Assembly: GCF_005954645.2 (NCBI RefSeq)
Contig: NZ_CP040695.2
Location: 4,154,001-4,218,000, forward strand
From: Nocardioides sp. S-1144
GTDB lineage: Bacteria; Actinomycetota; Actinomycetes; Propionibacteriales; Nocardioidaceae
Direction of reading: 5' to 3'
DNA length: 64,000 nucleotides
Shown: piece by piece, positions 34,364 to 43,521 of the stretch
Position numbering within the stretch: the first letter of the stretch is position 1
Layout of the letters: each line of letters opens with the position of its first letter
Program-made: the position numbers and the translations under genes
Notes under the pieces: generated by a model
Seen by the model: only the letters and a program-made list of their open reading frames with translations
Told to the model about the DNA's origin: nothing
Databases searched by the model: none

Positions 34364-35899
34364 GTGTTCGACTCCGCCCTCGGCGCCATCATCGGCCTCG
34401 TCGTGCTGCTCCTGCTGGTCGTCCTGCTGGTCACCAGCCGCTACAAGGTGGCCGGCCCCAACCAGGCGTTCATCATCACCGGCCGCAAGGGCAAGGCCGT
34501 GCTCAACCCGGAGACCGGCCAGCTCAGCACCGACCTCTCGGGTCAGAAGGTCGTGCTCGGCGGCGGCGTGTTCGTCATCCCGTTCGTGCAGAAGCAGGCC
34601 ACCCTCGACCTCTCCAGCCGCCGGATCTCGGTGCAGATCCGCGGCGCCGTGTCCGGCCAGGGCATCAAGCTGAACGTCGAGGGCGTCGCGATCGTCAAGG
34701 TCGGCGGCAACGCCGACCAGATCCGGCTCGCCGCCCAGCGCTTCCTGAGCCAGCAGCAGGACGTCGAGGCCTTCACCCAGGAGGTGCTGGCCGGTGCGCT
34801 CCGCTCGATCGTCGGCGGGCTCACCGTCGAGCAGATCATCCGCGACCGCGCCGCGTTCGCCCAGCGGGTGGCCGACGAGTCCGAGAACTCCCTCACCGGC
34901 CAGGGCCTGATCCTGGACACCTTCCAGATCCAGGACGTCACCGACGACGGCAGCTACCTCGCCGACCTCGGGCGCCCGGAGGCCGCGCGGGTCAGCCAGA
35001 CCGCCCGGATCGCGGAGGCCAACGCCCGCCAGGCCGCCGAGCAGGCCCAGATCGCCGCCGAGCAGGAGATCGCGGTCGCCCAGCGGACCCTGGCCCTCAA
35101 GCAGGCCGAGATCAAGGCCGAGACCGACGCCGCCTCGGCCCAGGCCGCGGCGTCCGGACCGCTCGCGCAGGCCGACCGCGACCAGGCGATCCTCACCGAG
35201 CAGGAGAAGGTCGCGGTGCGGCAGGCCTCGCTGACCGAGCGCCAGCTCGAGACCCAGGTGCGCAAGCCCGCCGACGCGGCGCGCTACAAGCTCGAGCAGG
35301 AGGCCGAGGCCAACCGCAACGCCGAGATCGCCGGCGCGGAGGCCCGCAAGGCCGCCACCATCGCCTCGGCCCAGGCCAAGGCCGAGGAGGCCCGGCTGTC
35401 GGGTGAGGCCGAGAAGTCGCGACGCACGGCGCTCGCCGAGGCCGAGGCCATCGAGGGTGCCCGGCGCGGTGAGGCCGAGAAGGCCCGCCGCGTCGCCGAG
35501 GCCGACGCCACCCGCGCCGAGGGCGAGGCCACCGCGGCCGCGACCCTGGCCATCGGGGCCGCCGAGGCCGAGGCGATGGACAAGCGGGCCGAGGCGTTCG
35601 CGCACTACAACGACGCCGCGGTGCTGCAGATGCTGATCGAGGTGCTCCCGCAGATCGCCCGCGAGGTCGCCGCCCCGATCGCGGCCATCGACCAGCTCAC
35701 CGTCGTCTCCACCGACGGCGCCGGCGCCATGCCCAAGCAGGTCACCGACAACGTCGTCCAGACCCTGTCGATGCTCAAGACCACGACCGGTCTCGACCTC
35801 GAGGCCCTGATCAAGAAGTCGGTCAGCGGCGCCGCCGGCGCCATCGGTGGCAACGGTGGCAGCGGCGGGAACGGCGCGAGCGGCCCCGACGCCTCCTGA
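34364..35899 (+). CDS. Flotillin/SPFH-domain protein
   Basis: 511 residues. N-terminal membrane anchor (about 8-24), then an SPFH domain with YKVAGPNQAFIITGRKG and SQQQDVEAFTQEVLAGALRSIVG. A long Ala/Glu-rich coiled coil of about 200 residues (EANARQAAEQAQIAAEQEIAV and later KAEEARLSGEAEK) is typical of flotillins. The C terminus has a Gly/Ser-rich tail. Flotillins oligomerise on the inner face of the membrane. AAGAGAG precedes GTG 34364. Lies 114 bp after the NfeD-like gene, same strand. Confidence 0.92.
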   Translation: MFDSALGAIIGLVVLLLLVVLLVTSRYKVAGPNQAFIITGRKGKAVLNPETGQLSTDLSGQKVVLGGGVFVIPFVQKQATLDLSSRRISVQIRGAVSGQGIKLNVEGVAIVKVGGNADQIRLAAQRFLSQQQDVEAFTQEVLAGALRSIVGGLTVEQIIRDRAAFAQRVADESENSLTGQGLILDTFQIQDVTDDGSYLADLGRPEAARVSQTARIAEANARQAAEQAQIAAEQEIAVAQRTLALKQAEIKAETDAASAQAAASGPLAQADRDQAILTEQEKVAVRQASLTERQLETQVRKPADAARYKLEQEAEANRNAEIAGAEARKAATIASAQAKAEEARLSGEAEKSRRTALAEAEAIEGARRGEAEKARRVAEADATRAEGEATAAATLAIGAAEAEAMDKRAEAFAHYNDAAVLQMLIEVLPQIAREVAAPIAAIDQLTVVSTDGAGAMPKQVTDNVVQTLSMLKTTTGLDLEALIKKSVSGAAGAIGGNGGSGGNGASGPDAS

Positions 35900-35904
35900 G
35901 CACC

Positions 35905-35940
35905 CCGCCGACCCGTCAGTGATCACTGACGGGTCGGCGG
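35905..35940. terminator. 36-bp perfect palindrome, two-way terminator candidate
   Basis: A perfect palindrome with core CCCGTCAGTGATCACTGACG extended by CCGCCGA and TCGGCGG sits exactly between the stop of the flotillin gene (35899) and the stop of the convergent PhzE-like gene (35942). It has the same core as the 191-330 array. It lacks a T tract on either side, as is common for actinobacterial terminators. Confidence 0.75.
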
Positions 35941-35941
35941 T

Positions 35942-37855
35942 TCAGAGCAGGGAGCCGACGATCTCGTGGAGGAGGTCGTAGCCGTGCTCGGTGAGGATCG
36001 ACTCGGCATGGAACTGGATGCCGCGGTAGTGCGGTCCGGCCAGGTGGTGGACGTCGCCGGTCTCGGGGTCGACGTCGACGCGGACGCCGTCGGGCAGGGT
36101 GTCGCCGGGCCCGACCCGGCCGACGAAGGTGTTGTAGAAGCCCACCCGCTCGGTGCGGCCGTCGAGGTCGATCGCCGACTGCGTGCCCTGGAAGACGATG
36201 TCCTTGTAGGCCAGCGGGATGCCGAGCTCGTGGCAGAGCGCCTGGTGACCCAGGCACACGGCGAGGAACGGCGTCCGCTTGGCCAGCAGCCAGGCGACGG
36301 CGTGGCGCAGCCTGACCATCTTCGGGTCGTCGTCGTCACGCGGGTCGCCGGGGCCGGGCCCGATGATCACCAGGTCGGCGCGGTCGAGGCAGCCGGCCTC
36401 GTAGTCGGCGTGGCGGACCACCGACGACGTGAGGCCGAGGACGCCGAGCACGTGGCGCAGCATGTTCACGAAGTCGTCCTCGCCGTCGAGGATGACCACG
36501 TGCCGGCCGGCCAGCCGCGGGTCGGGCGGCGCGCCCATCTGGTCGCGCAGCCAGAAGCCGCTGAGCCGGCGGTTGCGGGCGTTGAGGGCGAGCAGGACGT
36601 CCTCGTCGGCGACGAGCTCGGCGAGGTTGGTGCTCGGCACGGGTGCCGGCGGCACCAGCCCGAACGCCGACAGGATGCCGCCCGCCTTGGCGTGGGTCTC
36701 GGCCACCTCGTGGGCGGCGTCGGAGTCGCGCACCAGCGTCGCGCCCGCGGTGACGGTGAGCCGGCCCTCGAGGTCGACGTCGGCGGTGCGGATCACGATC
36801 GGGCTGTCGACGACCGCGCCGCCGACCTCGTCACGCCCCAGGATCGCGAGCGCCGCGCCGTAGTACCCGCGCCCGACGCTCTCGTACTGCTTGATCAGCC
36901 GGCAGGCGTTCTCGACCGGTGACCCGGTGACGGTGGCGGCGTACATGGTGTCGCGCAGGACCTCGCGGGGGTCGCGGTCGGTGCGGCCGGCGAGGAGGTA
37001 CTCGGTGTGCACGAGGCGGCTCATCGGCTTGAGGAACGGCCCCAGCACCTGGCCGCCCTCGTGGCAGATGTCGCACATCATCTTGAGCTCCTCGTCGACG
37101 ACCATGAAGAGCTCGTAGATCTCCTTCTCGTCGTGCAGGAAGTCGAGGAGCTGCTTGCGGGCGTCGCCGCCGTCGGCCGAGGGGATGCGGAAGGTGCCGC
37201 TGATCGGGTTCATCCGGACGTCGCCGCCGTGCACGCTGACGTGCCGCTCCGGGCTGGCGCCGATCAGGTAGCGGTCGCCGGTGAAGAAGACGTAGGTCCA
37301 GTAGGCGCCGCGCTCGCGCTCGAGGAGCCGGCGGAAGACCGCGAGCGCCTTGTCGCGGCCCCAGTCGGCGACCTGGGCCCGGTAGTGCCGGCCGATGACG
37401 AGGTTGGCGCCCTCGCCCTGCCCGATCTCGTCGGCGATGATCGCGCCGACCAGCCGGCCGTACTCCTCGTCGTCGGTCTCGAAGCCGCCGCGGTCGGTGA
37501 ACTCGACCGGCACGTCGTCGATGGCGTCGATGACCTCGGCGACGGAGAACTCGCGCTCGGTCGCGATGTCGACCACGACCAGCGGGGTGCCGTCGTCGTG
37601 CGCCTCGAAGCCGCGCTCGGCGACCTGGCGGAACGGGATCGCCACCAGCCGGTCGGCGATGTGCCCCTCCTGCGGGACGCCGTCCTCCAGCGGGACGTCG
37701 AGGATCGAGGCGACCTCGCTGCGCGCGCCGCCGACCAGGCCCACGGTGTCGCGGTCGCCCGCGCGGGTCGAGCGCCGGATGATCGCCCAGGCCTCGTGCT
37801 CCGCGAGCGCGTCGATGGCGGCGCGGACGTCCGGGGACGAGGTGGGAGAGGTCAT
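35942..37855 (-). CDS. PhzE-like aminodeoxyisochorismate/anthranilate synthase (fused chorismate-binding and glutaminase)
   Basis: 637 residues. The N-terminal chorismate-binding domain (about 1-430) reads like PhzE: IPFRQVAERGFEAHDDGTP, GEGANLVIGRHY, MNPISGTFR, TEYLLAGRTDRDPREVL and VTGSPVENACRLI. The C-terminal class I glutaminase (about 445-637) has IIGPGPGDP, AVCLGHQAL and QFHAESIL. PhzE makes 2-amino-2-deoxyisochorismate, the first step to phenazines and related compounds. No phzB, D, F or G gene is nearby, so the product here is unknown. TAGAGT lies six bases before the ATG. Confidence 0.85.
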   Translation of the reverse strand: MTSPTSSPDVRAAIDALAEHEAWAIIRRSTRAGDRDTVGLVGGARSEVASILDVPLEDGVPQEGHIADRLVAIPFRQVAERGFEAHDDGTPLVVVDIATEREFSVAEVIDAIDDVPVEFTDRGGFETDDEEYGRLVGAIIADEIGQGEGANLVIGRHYRAQVADWGRDKALAVFRRLLERERGAYWTYVFFTGDRYLIGASPERHVSVHGGDVRMNPISGTFRIPSADGGDARKQLLDFLHDEKEIYELFMVVDEELKMMCDICHEGGQVLGPFLKPMSRLVHTEYLLAGRTDRDPREVLRDTMYAATVTGSPVENACRLIKQYESVGRGYYGAALAILGRDEVGGAVVDSPIVIRTADVDLEGRLTVTAGATLVRDSDAAHEVAETHAKAGGILSAFGLVPPAPVPSTNLAELVADEDVLLALNARNRRLSGFWLRDQMGAPPDPRLAGRHVVILDGEDDFVNMLRHVLGVLGLTSSVVRHADYEAGCLDRADLVIIGPGPGDPRDDDDPKMVRLRHAVAWLLAKRTPFLAVCLGHQALCHELGIPLAYKDIVFQGTQSAIDLDGRTERVGFYNTFVGRVGPGDTLPDGVRVDVDPETGDVHHLAGPHYRGIQFHAESILTEHGYDLLHEIVGSLL

Positions 37856-37861
37856 GGCCGA

Positions 37862-37867
37862 ACTCTA
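37862..37867 (-). promoter_or_regulatory. -10 box of a leaderless promoter (PhzE-like gene)
   Basis: TAGAGT on the minus strand, six bases before the ATG at 37855, with no SD. Confidence 0.5.
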
Positions 37868-37897
37868 GGAGAGAGCGCGGACGGGGCCGGTCGCGGA

Positions 37898-40447
37898 TCA
37901 GACCCCGAGCGCGACGAACGCCGTCGCGGTCGGGTCGCCCGGTGCCGCGGCCCGGACGGCGTGCAGCGCGGCGCCGGGGTCGAGGCCGGCGTCGAGGTGG
38001 GCGTGGAGGTCGACCATCAGCGCGGCGGTCGCGGCGTCGTCGACCTCGGCGACGCTGCACACCAGGCCGGCGGTGCCGAGCGCGAAGAGGGCCGAGGCGA
38101 GGCCGAGGAGCTCGTCGGCGCCGACCGGCGCGAGCACGCCGGACTCGCAGGCCGAGAGCACCACCCGGTGCGGGGCGACCCGCAGCCGCTCGAGGTCGTG
38201 CACGGTGAGCGGGCCGTCGGCCAGCTCGAGGGCCGAGAAGAGCGGGCTGTCGGCGCGGAACCGGCCGTGCGCCGCGACGTGCGCCAGCCGGACGCCGTCG
38301 AGGGCGGCCATCGACGCGGCGACGGTGGCGTCGGCCCCGTCGAGCAGGACGGCGTCCGGGCGCCGCCGCCCGAGCACCGGTACCTCGGCGCCGCCGGTGC
38401 CGAGGCCCGGCCCGGCCAGCAGGACGACGTCGCCGGGACGCGCCGCGGGCACCGGCACGGCCCGCGCCCGCAGCCACTGCGCGGCCGAGGGGACGACGGC
38501 GAACGGCCGGGCGGCCAGCGCCGGCAGCAGCGCCCACGGGACGCCGTGAAGCCGGCTGGTCGGGACGACGGTGACCGGGCCGTCGGGCAGCAGCCGGGCG
38601 GCGGGCCCGAGGAGCGTGTCCTGCAGCCGCCGCCGGAGGTCGCCCGGCGTGAACGGCCGCCCGCGCGCCGCGCGCCGGAGCACGAACGCCGCCGAGCCGG
38701 TGAGCGCGAGCGCGTCGGCCGTCGTCCCGGCGACCGCGCGGCGGACCCGGCCGCGGTGCACGACGAGCACGTGCAGGACGCCGTCGACGTCGACGAGCTC
38801 GACCAGGCAGCCCTCGCCGACCTCGTCGACGAGGTGGTCGACGTCGAGGTGCTCGGCCACGGCCGCCGGGCCGGCCTGTCGCCCCGACTGGCGGTGGTGC
38901 TCGGCGCGCACGGCCCGCTCGAGGCGGCGCCGCTCCTGGTCGAGCTGGTCGGTGGCCTCTCCGCCGGCGCGGGCCTCGGCGAGACGTCGTCCGTTGTCGC
39001 GCAGGGCCGCCAACGACGCCAGCACCGGCTCGTCGCCGGGGGTGACCGGTGGCTGCGCGAGCGCGGTCGCCCGCCACCGCTCGCTCCACCGCAGCAGCGT
39101 GCGCGGCCCCCCGGCCAGGGCCGCGTGCCGCAGCGCCAGCGCCGCCAGCTCGCGGCCGTGGCCGGTGGCCAGGGCGCGCAGCTCGGTGCTGCCGAGGGTG
39201 GTGCGGTGCTCGTCGAGCGCGTCGAGGCCGCGCCCGCAGGCCCGCAGCACGCCGCCGCTGTCGCCGACGTCGTCGCGGGCCAGGGCGGTGGCCCACCAGC
39301 CGCTGGCCCGCACCAGGGCCGGGCGCCCGGAGCGGTAGGTGGCGGCCGCGGCGAGCAGCGCGGACCGCTCGGACGCCGCCGACCGCTCGGCGGCCAGGGT
39401 CAGCGCGAGCGGGGCGTCGTCGATCCGCTCGGCGTGCAGCAGCGCCGCGACCTCGCGCGCCTCCCGGTCCCACCGGACGCCCCGCTCGCCGCGGCGGGCC
39501 CGCACCAGGACCAGCCGGGCCTGGGCCTCGGCCCAGGTGTTGCCCAGCCTCCGGTAGCCGTCGCGGGCGGCGCGGGCCAGCACCGCCGCCTCGGGGCGCT
39601 CCTCGACCTGCACCAGCGCCGAGGCCGCGACGAGCTCGAGCGCCGCGCGGTCCATCGGGTGCACCGTCGTCCCGGCGAGGGCCTCCCGGGCGACCTCGAC
39701 CGCCTCTCGGGGCAGTCCCGCCGCCCGCAGCGCACGGCAGCGGGTGACGGCCAGGTGCGGGCGGGGGCGCCCCAGGCGCAGGTACTCCGCCGCCACGCCG
39801 TCGAAGACCGCGAGCGCCCGGGCCAGGTCCCCGTTCGCGACGGCGATCTCGCCGAGGTTCTGCTCGGCCCACAACGGTTCGAGGGGGTCGTCGTCGGGGG
39901 TGAAGAGGGCGATCGCCTGCCGGGTGTGCTCCGCCGCCGCGTCCAGGTCGCCGAGGGCCAGCTCGACGAGGCCGAGGTGGTGCAGCGTGCGGGCGTGCCA
40001 GAGCCGGTCGCCCTGCTCGGCGAACGCCCGCGCCGCGCGCAGCATCTCCTCGTGCGACTCCGCGCGGCGCCCGACCCACAGCAGCGCCATCGAGCGGCGC
40101 AACCGGGTGCGCGCGGTGGGGTGGTCGACGTCGAAGGTGGCCCGGTCGAGCTCGTGCAGCCCCCGCCGGCGCTGGCCGGCCTCGACGAGCGTGAGCCCGT
40201 AGGTCGCGCGGACGTCGCTGACCAGCGCGGCGTCGCCGAGGGCGGTCGCGGTCAGGACGGCGTCGCGCAGGTCGCCGAGGGCGAGGTCCGGGCTGCCCCG
40301 GTCGCGGTGCACGATGCCCAGCGCCTGGAGCGCCCGGACCCGGCGCTCCGGTGACGGGGACGAGCCCAGCACGGCGCGCGCGCCGCGTTCGGCGGCGTCC
40401 GGGTCGTCGAGCGCGAGATCGACGAGGTCGACGTCGGCCATGCCCAC
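37898..40447 (-). CDS. TPR-CHAT domain protein (caspase-like protease)
   Basis: 849 residues. The N-terminal half is helical TPR-like repeats (for example HARTLHHLGLVELALGDLDA and AEQNLGEIAVANGDLARALA). A C-terminal CHAT domain (about 560-849) carries the caspase-type dyad: His727 in AHVAAHGRFRADSP and Cys767 in LSACESGV. CHAT proteases cut a specific protein partner after activation by a bound ligand or partner. No signal peptide. GTG 40447 is chosen because AGGAGG ends six bases before it; ATG 40441 and ATG 40480 are alternatives. Divergent, by 126 bp, from an intracellular subtilase. Confidence 0.9.
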   Translation of the reverse strand: MGMADVDLVDLALDDPDAAERGARAVLGSSPSPERRVRALQALGIVHRDRGSPDLALGDLRDAVLTATALGDAALVSDVRATYGLTLVEAGQRRRGLHELDRATFDVDHPTARTRLRRSMALLWVGRRAESHEEMLRAARAFAEQGDRLWHARTLHHLGLVELALGDLDAAAEHTRQAIALFTPDDDPLEPLWAEQNLGEIAVANGDLARALAVFDGVAAEYLRLGRPRPHLAVTRCRALRAAGLPREAVEVAREALAGTTVHPMDRAALELVAASALVQVEERPEAAVLARAARDGYRRLGNTWAEAQARLVLVRARRGERGVRWDREAREVAALLHAERIDDAPLALTLAAERSAASERSALLAAAATYRSGRPALVRASGWWATALARDDVGDSGGVLRACGRGLDALDEHRTTLGSTELRALATGHGRELAALALRHAALAGGPRTLLRWSERWRATALAQPPVTPGDEPVLASLAALRDNGRRLAEARAGGEATDQLDQERRRLERAVRAEHHRQSGRQAGPAAVAEHLDVDHLVDEVGEGCLVELVDVDGVLHVLVVHRGRVRRAVAGTTADALALTGSAAFVLRRAARGRPFTPGDLRRRLQDTLLGPAARLLPDGPVTVVPTSRLHGVPWALLPALAARPFAVVPSAAQWLRARAVPVPAARPGDVVLLAGPGLGTGGAEVPVLGRRRPDAVLLDGADATVAASMAALDGVRLAHVAAHGRFRADSPLFSALELADGPLTVHDLERLRVAPHRVVLSACESGVLAPVGADELLGLASALFALGTAGLVCSVAEVDDAATAALMVDLHAHLDAGLDPGAALHAVRAAAPGDPTATAFVALGV

Positions 40448-40453
40448 CTCGGC

Positions 40454-40487
40454 CCTCCTGTCAACGCTCGTCCGGGCCATTTACCGG
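40454..40487 (-). promoter_or_regulatory. SD and candidate -10 of the CHAT gene
   Basis: AGGAGG (40459-40454, minus strand) ends six bases before GTG 40447, which decides the start. TAAATG (40487-40482) is a possible -10 box, and would give a leader of about 30 bases. No operator palindrome is evident in the divergent gap. Confidence 0.5.
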
Positions 40488-40573
40488 CCCCGGCGGGGCT
40501 ACTAGCGTCGGGGCACGACGCCGGGTCGGCCGCCGGTCCGGGCACATTGTCATCCTTCGCACCTGGAGCGTCC

Positions 40574-41941
40574 ATGGCCGAGCCGCGCAGACCGCACCTG
40601 TTCTCCCGGATCGCGGGCCTCGCGCGGGGCGTCCGACCCCGGGGTGCCTGGTGGCCGCCGCGGCTGCCGGGGCGCGAGCGCGTCGTGCGCAACCAGGACG
40701 CCGAGATCGCGCGGATCCAGCTCCGCATCCTGACCGAGGCCCTCGACAAGACCGGGGGCGTCGCCGTCCACGAGGGCAAGGGGCGCGACGACAGCTACCT
40801 CTACCGGCCGGAGCAGGTGCTCACCCTGGCCGACGAGGTCGGCCGCGTGGAGTCGTTCTTCCGGGAGCGGACCGAGCAGTTCGCCGGCGAGGTGCGCACC
40901 ATCGAGCGGATCGGGAACGTCCGGCGCCTCTCCCTCCCGGCCCGGCTCGACGCCCAGGGGGTGCCCGAGACGCTCGACGAGCTCGACGAGGCGCTGGGCG
41001 AGGGCGTGGTGCGCCCCGACCACGTCCTCTACGTCACGCCCGGCGGCTCCGGCAAGCTGTGCCCGGCCGACGAGCCCGAGACCTGCGGCGTGGCCGCCCC
41101 CGTCCCGGGCCTGAACCCGGACGCCGGCGCCGGCCGGGGGGTCAAGGTCTCCGTCGTCGACACCGGCTGGTGGGAGCCGGCCGGCTCGAGCAGCACCACG
41201 CCCTGGCTCAAGGGCGTCCACGGCGACGCCGAGCACGTCGACCCGGCCGCGATCCACCCCTACGCCGGGCACGGGACGTTCGTGGCGGGCGTCGTGCGCT
41301 GCCTCGCGCCCGGCACCGAGATCGAGGTGGAGGGGATCATGCCGCACGGCGGTGCGTGCTACGAGTCCGACATCGCCCGCGAGCTCAACGAGGCGCTGAG
41401 CGACCCCGAGCGCCCGCAGCTGATCTCGATCTCCGCCGGCACCTACACCCGGCGCAACCTCGGCCTGCTCACCTTCGAGGCCCTCTCGCGCGCCTTCGAC
41501 CTGGAGGAGGGCGAGAAGGCGCCGCTGGTCGTGGCGGCGGCCGGCAACGACACCAGCACCCGGCCGTTCTGGCCGGCCGCCTACCCGTGGGTGGTCGGCG
41601 TGGGGTCGCTCGACAGCGGCGGGGTCGTCTCCAGCTTCTCCAACGTCGGGCCGTGGGTCGACGTCTACGCCCACGGCCGCGACCTGGTCAACGCCTACCC
41701 GGTCGGCCGCTACGTGTGCCACGAGCCCCCGCACCGCGGCGAGGTCCGCCGCTTCGACGGCATCGCCCGGTGGAGCGGGACGTCGTTCGCGACCCCGGTG
41801 GTCACGGGCTCCCTCGCGGCCTACATGGCGGCGCACGACGTCCACGCACGGCGGGCCCACGCCGACCTGGTCGCCGGCGGGCGGCACCTGCACGACCCGC
41901 GCGCCGGCGACATCGTGGCGCTGGGGCCGCCGTTCGTCTGA
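40574..41941 (+). CDS. Intracellular S8 (subtilisin-like) serine protease
   Basis: 455 residues. No signal peptide (start MAEPRRPHLFSRIAGLARG). An N-terminal region of about 165 residues, unlike ordinary secreted prosequences, is followed by the S8 domain: catalytic Asp196 in VVDTGWW, His233 in GHGTFVAG, oxyanion Asn325 in AAGNDTS and Ser404 in SGTSFATP. The protein stops soon after the domain. GGAG precedes ATG 40574. Divergent from the TPR-CHAT gene, which suggests a proteolytic cascade; substrates are unknown. Converges on the glutamine-synthetase-like gene with a 6-bp gap. Confidence 0.92.
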   Translation: MAEPRRPHLFSRIAGLARGVRPRGAWWPPRLPGRERVVRNQDAEIARIQLRILTEALDKTGGVAVHEGKGRDDSYLYRPEQVLTLADEVGRVESFFRERTEQFAGEVRTIERIGNVRRLSLPARLDAQGVPETLDELDEALGEGVVRPDHVLYVTPGGSGKLCPADEPETCGVAAPVPGLNPDAGAGRGVKVSVVDTGWWEPAGSSSTTPWLKGVHGDAEHVDPAAIHPYAGHGTFVAGVVRCLAPGTEIEVEGIMPHGGACYESDIARELNEALSDPERPQLISISAGTYTRRNLGLLTFEALSRAFDLEEGEKAPLVVAAAGNDTSTRPFWPAAYPWVVGVGSLDSGGVVSSFSNVGPWVDVYAHGRDLVNAYPVGRYVCHEPPHRGEVRRFDGIARWSGTSFATPVVTGSLAAYMAAHDVHARRAHADLVAGGRHLHDPRAGDIVALGPPFV

Positions 41942-41947
41942 GCCGGC

Positions 41948-43428
41948 TCAGCCGACGTGCCAGTGCCGGCGCACCAGCTCGGCCCGCGCGTCCGGGTCCT
42001 TGCGGACCTTCTTCACCAGCGCCCGGTCCTCGTCGCTGCGCAGCCGCTCGAGGACGGCGTCGACCAGCGAGGCGGGGAAGACGCCGTCGGCCTCGAAGCG
42101 GTCCCGGGCGGCCTCGAGCGCGTCGGCCGACTCCGCGCACGACGTCGGGAGCTGCTCGAAGTCGTCGTGGTCGGCGGTGTTGAGCCGCTCGGCCACCTCG
42201 AGGCTGTCGGGGTCGGCGAGCCCGGCCCGGGCCGCGACCGCCATCCCGGCCAGCAGCAGGTGGACGTCGGCGGAGCCGTCGGCCAGGCGCAGCTCGATCG
42301 TCTGCGGGTGGACGTCCGGCTCCGGGATCGTCGCGGTGCTGCCGGGGTTCGCGTGCGCGACCATCGCGGGCAGCACGTCACCGACCCACGCCAGGGGCAC
42401 GCGCACGAGCCCGGTGCGGTCGGTCTCGCCCCAGCAGATCCCCTCGGGCGACTCGTCGCCGTCGCTGAAGCGCAGGTACGACGTCGACACGGGTGTTGCC
42501 GAACGCGGTCAGGGCCCGCGCCGCGGTCAGGTAGCCCGCGACCAGGCGCCGGCCGGTGTCGTCGATCCCGTCGGCGTCGACGATCGCGCTCGCCCCGTCG
42601 CGGACCAGCCGGCTGTGGACGTGCAGGCCGCTGCCCGCGCCCTCGCCGCTGACCGACGGCGCGAAGGTGGCCTCCAGACCCTGGGCGTGGGCGACCTCGC
42701 GCACCACCCACTTGGCCAGGACCAGGGCGTCCGCCGCCTGCTCGACCGGCACCGGCCAGAACTCGATCTCGTGCTGCACCAGCTGGCGCTCGTCCTCGAG
42801 GATGTTCCCGACCTCGCCGTGGGCGTACTTCATCCGCACCCCCATCGCCGCGAGGTGGCCCAGGACCTGCTCGCGCACCCGCCTGGCCCTTCGAGAACGG
42901 CATCGACTCCTGGTAGCCCCGCTCCTCCTCCACGGGGAAGAACGGGTCGATCTCGCCCACGAGGTAGTACTCGAGCTCCCCGAAGGCCTCCAGGGCGCAC
43001 CCGGTCTCGGCCGTGAGCACCTCGGCCGCGCGGCGCAGGATCTGCTCGGCGGCGTAGGGCAGCGGGGCGCCGTCCTCGTCGTAGAAGGAGCAGAGGACGT
43101 CGAGGGAGGTGCGCTCCCCGAACGGGTTCAGGAACGCCGTGCGGTGGCGCGGCACGATGTAGACGTCGCTGGCGTCGGTGGCGGTGCCCTCGAAGACGCT
43201 CGAGCCGTCCACGCGCTCCCCGCGCACCAGGATCTCCAGCACGCGCTCCCGCGACTCGACCGGGAACGCGATCGTCTTGAGCCGGCCGTCGCCGCCGACG
43301 TAGCGCAGGTTCACCTGCCGCAGGTCGAGCTCCTCGACGGCCCGCACCAGGTCGGCTGCGGTGAAGTCGGACGCCGGCTTGTCGAGCAGGCGGACGAGGG
43401 GGTGCGGTTCCAGGGGGTCGATGGGCAT
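41948..43428 (-). pseudogene. Glutamine-synthetase-like gene broken by two single-base frameshifts
   Basis: Read with one base removed at each of two sites, this gives a full-length protein of 492 residues. Segment 1 (43428 to about 42889) ends at PFSK; segment 2 (to about 42493) contains MKYAHGEVGNI, HEIEFWPVPVEQAADA and GSGLHVHSRL, all glutamine synthetase motifs; segment 3 restarts as VSTSYLRFSDGDESPEG and ends at TGA 41948. The extra bases lie in three-base runs at 42887-42889 and 42491-42493 (plus strand). Without them the junctions read SKARRVREQVLG and GNTVSTSYLRF, the latter matching the family. Either a young pseudogene or sequencing error. The family ligates amines to glutamate. Confidence 0.8.
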
Positions 43429-43521
43429 GGCTCGTTGTACCAGCAACGCGGGCCCAGAGGGGTGGCCCGCAGGGGTGGTCCGCCCGTGCTCAGCCCGTGG
43501 TCAGCCCGTGGTCAGCCGGCC

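Noticed and set aside
43490..43521. Direct repeat of TCAGCCCGTGG downstream of the sigma-associated gene
   Set aside because: Only two and a partial copy of 11 bp, with no further symmetry. Could be chance or slippage.
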